DNA of 17,427 bases from Deltaproteobacteria bacterium (GTDB lineage: Bacteria; Desulfobacterota; Deferrimicrobia; Deferrimicrobiales; Deferrimicrobiaceae): positions 1 to 17,427 of the forward strand of contig JAGGAJ010000016.1 of NCBI GenBank assembly GCA_017889845.1. Direction: 5' to 3'. Below, piece by piece: positions 13,828 through 17,427 of the stretch. The translations under genes and the position numbers were made by a program. The first letter of the stretch is position 1; the number at the start of each line of letters is the position of its first letter. The notes beneath the pieces were generated by a model. The model saw only the letters and a program-made list of their open reading frames with translations. It was not told where the DNA came from and made no database searches.

Positions 13828-15845
13828 GTCTCGCCTCCTTCGATGCCTTCCTCGCGTCCTCCGCGGAAGCGCCGGAAGAACGCCGCAACGTCGTCCCGTG
13901 CGCGCGTCCACTTCATCGGGGGTAGGTTCGCCCGGAACATCCCTCCGTACCCCCGGGTCGCTACCCGGAGGTCGAGCAGCGCCACCACTCCGTAGTCGTC
14001 CCCGCGCCGCAGCAGCCTTCCCACCCCCTGCCGCAGCGCCAGCACGGCCTCCGGCAGCTGATACGCGTCGAAGGGGTCCTCCCCCCGCTCGCGCAACGCC
14101 CGGATCCGTGCGGACGTCACGGGGTCCGACGGGGAGGCGAAGGGGAGCTTGTCGATCACGACGCACCGCAGCGATTCGCCCGGCACGTCCACACCCTCCC
14201 AGAAGGTTCCCGTCCCGATCAGGACCGTGTCCTCCCCCTCCCGGAACTCCCGCAGCAGCTGGCCCCTCGGGGCGTCCCCCTGGACGTAGATGGTGTACGG
14301 CAGCGCCCCCCGCAGCGCCTCCGTCAGGGCCGACAGGGTGCGGTAGCTGGTGCAGAGGACCAGCGCCCCGCCGCCGGAACATTCGAGGATCTCCCGGGTC
14401 TCGCGGGCGGCGGCGGCGGGAAACGCGGGGTCCGACGGTTCCGGAAGCCCCCTCGGCACGTAGAACAGCGCCCGTCTCCCGAAGTCGAATTCATTATCCA
14501 CGATGAGTTCCCGGGCATCAACCCGCGCAAGCCCCACCCGGTCGCGGAAGTAGCCCAGGTCCCCGGAAACCGAGAGGGTGGCGGAAGTAAGGAGGGAGGG
14601 GACGGGGTCTTCCCACAGGGAGCCGGAAAGGAGGGGGGAAACCTCCACGGGAGTCCGGTGGAGGGAGACCGATCCGCCTCGCCGCTCCGCCCACGCCACC
14701 GCCGTGGAGGAGTCCGCGGAAAGAACGGCGTCGAGGTCCTCCCGGAAGGAGCGCACCCTCCGCAACAGGGCGTCGCGGTCGATTCCGGAGTCCGCCGGGC
14801 CGGGAACGCCGTCCGACAAGGAAAAGGCGAGCTCCTCCGCCGCGCGGTTTAGCGCGGCCGCCTTCTCCCCGAATCGGCTCCCGTACCCGGGTTCCGGCAG
14901 TGGGAAACGGCTGTCCCCCTCCCCCGCCGCGTCGAAGGCGGACTCGGCCGCAAGGCGGAACCGCTCGGCGAGGGGGAGCAGGCCGGTCCACCCGCCACCC
15001 GCCCTCCCGGCGGATCGTTTCACGTCCCGTGCGAGCTCCCGGGCGCGACCCAGGGAAACGCTCACCCCGAAGAAGAGGGAGGCCGTCTCCTCGATCCCGT
15101 GCGCCTCGTCGAACACCACGGCATCCGCCTGCGGGAGCACCTCGCCGTGCCGCCACCGCCCCTCGTCGTCCCCGGGCCGGGCCGACCCGAGCCGCAGCCG
15201 GAGGGCCAGATCGGCGAAGAACAGGTGGTGGTTCACCACTACGACGTCCGCCTCCGCCGCGCGCCGCCGCGCCTCCAGCAGGTGGCAACGGTCCGTCTCC
15301 CCGCAGCCGGAAGGGTCGCACATCTCGCTCCGTGCGTTGACCTCTCCCCAGACCCGGGCTTCCTCCGGCACGCCGGACGCTTCCGACACGTCGCCGGTGC
15401 GGGTGGCCCCGGCGAACGCCTGCATCGCGTCGAAGTAGGCCGCCTCGCGAGCGAACTCGAACATCGGCTCCTCGCGGAACCTGCGCCACCGGCGAAGGCA
15501 CAGGTAGTTGGCCCGGCCCTTCAGCACGGCGCACGAGAACGGGTACTGGATGGCGTCCCGCACCAGGGGAATGTCGTTCTCGACGAGCTGCTGCTGCAGG
15601 GTGCGGGTCCCGGTGGAAACGACCGTCTTGCGCCCCGAGAGGATCGACGGGACGAGGTACGCCAGCGTCTTCCCGATCCCGGTGGCCGCCTCGGACACCA
15701 GGACGCGGGAGGACTCGAGAGCGTCGGCCCACGCAAGCGCCATGCGGAGCTGGCCGGGACGCGGCTCGTACCCCTTCATCGCGCGGGAGAGGGGGCCGCC
15801 GGGGGACAAGGCCAGCCCGACCTTCCGGGCGAGATCGCCGGGCAT
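13824..15845 (-). CDS. DinG-family (XPD-like) Fe-S ATP-dependent DNA helicase
   Basis: Superfamily 2 helicases of the DinG/YoaA group unwind DNA 5' to 3' and resolve R-loops or stalled forks. The 673-residue protein has Walker A ATGIGKT (54-60), the DEAH box VVFDEAHG (243-250), SAT (421-423), FWEGVDVPG (548-556) and QGVGRLLRR (606-614). Four cysteines between Walker A and the DEAH box (C116, C176, C181, C187) have the spacing expected for a 4Fe-4S cluster. No N-terminal exonuclease domain is present, which fits the Gram-negative type rather than Firmicute DinG. DinG and YoaA cannot be told apart here, so no symbol is given. The ATG at 15845 is preceded by an AGGGAGG stretch and lies 11 nt after the upstream stop. 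It overlaps galU as ATGA. Confidence 0.92.
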   Translation of the reverse strand: MPGDLARKVGLALSPGGPLSRAMKGYEPRPGQLRMALAWADALESSRVLVSEAATGIGKTLAYLVPSILSGRKTVVSTGTRTLQQQLVENDIPLVRDAIQYPFSCAVLKGRANYLCLRRWRRFREEPMFEFAREAAYFDAMQAFAGATRTGDVSEASGVPEEARVWGEVNARSEMCDPSGCGETDRCHLLEARRRAAEADVVVVNHHLFFADLALRLRLGSARPGDDEGRWRHGEVLPQADAVVFDEAHGIEETASLFFGVSVSLGRARELARDVKRSAGRAGGGWTGLLPLAERFRLAAESAFDAAGEGDSRFPLPEPGYGSRFGEKAAALNRAAEELAFSLSDGVPGPADSGIDRDALLRRVRSFREDLDAVLSADSSTAVAWAERRGGSVSLHRTPVEVSPLLSGSLWEDPVPSLLTSATLSVSGDLGYFRDRVGLARVDARELIVDNEFDFGRRALFYVPRGLPEPSDPAFPAAAARETREILECSGGGALVLCTSYRTLSALTEALRGALPYTIYVQGDAPRGQLLREFREGEDTVLIGTGTFWEGVDVPGESLRCVVIDKLPFASPSDPVTSARIRALRERGEDPFDAYQLPEAVLALRQGVGRLLRRGDDYGVVALLDLRVATRGYGGMFRANLPPMKWTRARDDVAAFFRRFRGGREEGIEGGET
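13834..13840 (-). promoter_or_regulatory. Strong Shine-Dalgarno for galU
   Basis: AAGGAGG on the minus strand lies inside the last codons of the helicase gene, 6 nt before the galU ATG. It supports that start and suggests that galU can recruit ribosomes on its own despite the stop/start overlap. Confidence 0.7.
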
Positions 15846-15856
15846 CCCGCCCCTCC

Positions 15857-17427
15857 CTACTCTGGGACCGGGACGAAGTTCCCCAGCTCTACCTTGAGAA
15901 GCGGCACCTTGCGGCGCACGCCCCCGGACGGTGTGAACTGGAACGCCCCCGTGGCCCCGGAAAAGTTCTTCAGCCGCGCGATCCGCTCCCGCATCGCCTC
16001 CGCCGGGGGACGGCCGGCCCCGTCGCCCAGGGCGAACGCCTCGGCGAGGAGGAGGGCGCCGTCGTACCCCATCGCCTCGAAACGGGTGGGAGCGAAGCGC
16101 ATCGCCTCCTGGAACTCCTTGCGGAGCCGGTCTCCCTCCGATCCGGGTATCGCGTCGGAGTAGTCCGCCGAGAAGACCGCGCCGGCGACGGCGGGACCCG
16201 CCTTGCGCAGCAGTTCCGGGTCGTTCCAGCCGGAGAACCCCGCAAGCGGAAGGTAGACGTTGTAGTAGCGCAGCTGGGACGCCAGGAGGAAGACGCGGTC
16301 CCACCGGTCGGCGATGACGATCCCGCTGTGCCGGAGCTTCATCGCCTTCCCTTTTTCCTTCGACCGGGACTGTTGCTGGAAGGTGGCTCCCCCGACCGCC
16401 TTCCGGATGACGTCGGTGAAATCCTTCGCGTCGGGCGGGTAGGACACGGTCCTCGACACGCGGACGCTGTTCTCCTTCGCCGCGGCGGCGACGGCGTCCG
16501 CGAACCCCTTGCCGTACCCGTTCTCGGGGTGGAACAGCAGCAGGTCGGTGACACCCTCGCGGGAGAGGTGCGACAGCACGGCGGCCGCCTCCTGCGCCGG
16601 AGAGAGCCCGAAGCCGTACAGGAACGGTTTCTCCAGGATCGCTTTTTGCCCGAGGTACAGCGTGGGGGGGGACTTGCCGGTGAACGCCGCCCCGACGGAC
16701 CGCCCCTCGTCCCCCGTCACGGGACCCAGCACGCCGATCACCATGCGGTCCTCCGCCGCCGCGGAAAACTCCTGCCGCGCCCTCTCGGGCTGGCCCGCCG
16801 TGTCCACCCATTGGATCACCGGCACGCCGGCATCCGCCGCGCGGCGATGGTACGCGGCCAGGGCCACCTCCGCCCCGGAGAGCACGGAGAAACCGATGTC
16901 CGACAGCTTCCCCGAAAGCGGGACGATCCCGACGATCTTGGGGCGCGGGCCTGCGATTTTCTCGGAGCGGAACAGGCTCTCGGCCGCCTCCCGTGCTCCC
17001 TTCCCGCCCGTCCTCGCCGCCCGGTCGAAGGCGTACGACGCCATGCCGAGAAACCCCTTGCGCGTCGCGACCTTCCCCATCGCGAGGAAGAGTTGGGAAC
17101 GTACGTCCGGTTCCGCCTCCGCTTCGCCCGCCTCCCGGAGGGCGGAGAGGTCCGACGTCCCGTCGATGAGGGCATCCCGCCCGGCGGACAGTCTGGCCGC
17201 ATCCTGCGGGGTCGCTGCCGCGATGGCGCGGCGGTACAGCGCGAGGGCGCTCCCCACCTTTCCCGCCTCCGCGTCCGCCCGCGCCATCAGGGCGAGGAGT
17301 GCGGGGGCATCCGCGTCGACGTACCGCTGGTCGAGGAGGTACCCCGCCATCTGGCGCGCCTCGTTCATCCAGCGCATCCGCTGGTAGATCCGCAGCTTCA
17401 GGTCCACCGCGGAGAGGGAGAGGTACC
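15857..17427 (-). CDS. LppC/LpoA-like protein: TPR-type N-terminus plus leucine-binding-protein fold (5' end beyond window)
   Basis: The frame is open to the right edge, so the start and any lipoprotein signal are outside; 522 residues are visible. The first ~155 are an all-helical TPR-like repeat region (patterns such as ARADAEAGKVGSALALYRRA). The rest is a type I periplasmic binding protein domain (Peripla_BP_6/leucine-binding family), beginning KIVGIVPLSGKLSDIG at about 163-178, with a GYGKGFADAV segment and FEAMGYDGALLLAEA near the end. This TPR plus binding-protein combination is that of LpoA/LppC penicillin-binding-protein activators, outer-membrane lipoproteins that stimulate peptidoglycan synthases. 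Many deltaproteobacterial homologues are instead annotated as branched-chain amino-acid substrate-binding proteins. No ABC transporter genes accompany it here, favouring the activator-like reading. It is the first visible gene of the long train. Confidence 0.8.
   Translation of the reverse strand, partial: YLSLSAVDLKLRIYQRMRWMNEARQMAGYLLDQRYVDADAPALLALMARADAEAGKVGSALALYRRAIAAATPQDAARLSAGRDALIDGTSDLSALREAGEAEAEPDVRSQLFLAMGKVATRKGFLGMASYAFDRAARTGGKGAREAAESLFRSEKIAGPRPKIVGIVPLSGKLSDIGFSVLSGAEVALAAYHRRAADAGVPVIQWVDTAGQPERARQEFSAAAEDRMVIGVLGPVTGDEGRSVGAAFTGKSPPTLYLGQKAILEKPFLYGFGLSPAQEAAAVLSHLSREGVTDLLLFHPENGYGKGFADAVAAAAKENSVRVSRTVSYPPDAKDFTDVIRKAVGGATFQQQSRSKEKGKAMKLRHSGIVIADRWDRVFLLASQLRYYNVYLPLAGFSGWNDPELLRKAGPAVAGAVFSADYSDAIPGSEGDRLRKEFQEAMRFAPTRFEAMGYDGALLLAEAFALGDGAGRPPAEAMRERIARLKNFSGATGAFQFTPSGGVRRKVPLLKVELGNFVPVPE

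Noticed and set aside
12965..13888. Upstream extension of the Hsp20 frame into galU (455 codons)
   Set aside because: The extension is an out-of-frame reading of galU; the alpha-crystallin protein fits the GTGA start at 12964.

Overview
This is a GC-rich bacterial segment. Its gene content (an LppC/LpoA-type TPR plus leucine-binding-fold protein, a DinG-family helicase, GalU, a small heat-shock protein, Lon, ThiL, two CNNM/CorC-type proteins, LarB, LarC and RadA) and base composition suit a deltaproteobacterium sensu lato (Desulfuromonadota/Geobacter-like). That placement is inference from family content, not from a marker gene. Nearly all of the window is coding, mostly on the minus strand. 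No rRNA, tRNA or CRISPR array was seen, and there is no gene-free stretch longer than 300 bases.

Layout. (1) 1-990: the 5' part of a polyprenyl diphosphate synthase runs off the left edge on the minus strand, divergent from rlmE on the plus strand. They share a 64-bp gap with a good sigma-70-type promoter facing the synthase. (2) 991-1137: a compound inverted repeat between convergent rlmE and a MaoC-like hot-dog gene. (3) 1596-3012: a visibly less GC-rich accessory patch on the minus strand. It holds a toxin-first RelE/Phd-YefM pair with its own promoter and palindromic operator, then the last ~20 residues of a MazG-like pyrophosphohydrolase, then a DUF2075 (Schlafen-group helicase) gene that keeps its two ends but has lost the ATPase core, then a 32-residue ORF of unknown nature. 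(4) 3106-17427: one unbroken minus-strand gene train of at least eleven genes, in transcription order LpoA-like protein (5' end beyond the right edge), DinG-family helicase, galU, Hsp20-type chaperone, lon, thiL, CNNM protein 1, CNNM protein 2, larB, larC, radA.

How the genes relate. The long train has junctions of 11 nt or less, and many are 4-nt stop/start overlaps with GTG or TTG starts, so co-transcription and translational coupling are likely. It mixes envelope maintenance (LpoA-like, GalU), protein quality control (Hsp20, Lon), DNA repair (DinG family, RadA), cofactor synthesis (ThiL for thiamine diphosphate; LarB and LarC for the nickel-pincer nucleotide) and divalent-cation membrane proteins. 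The most interesting part is the small accessory patch. It looks like the relic of a MazG plus DUF2075 operon in which the intact part is the adjacent toxin-antitoxin pair. I see no clearly new, complete multi-gene system here.
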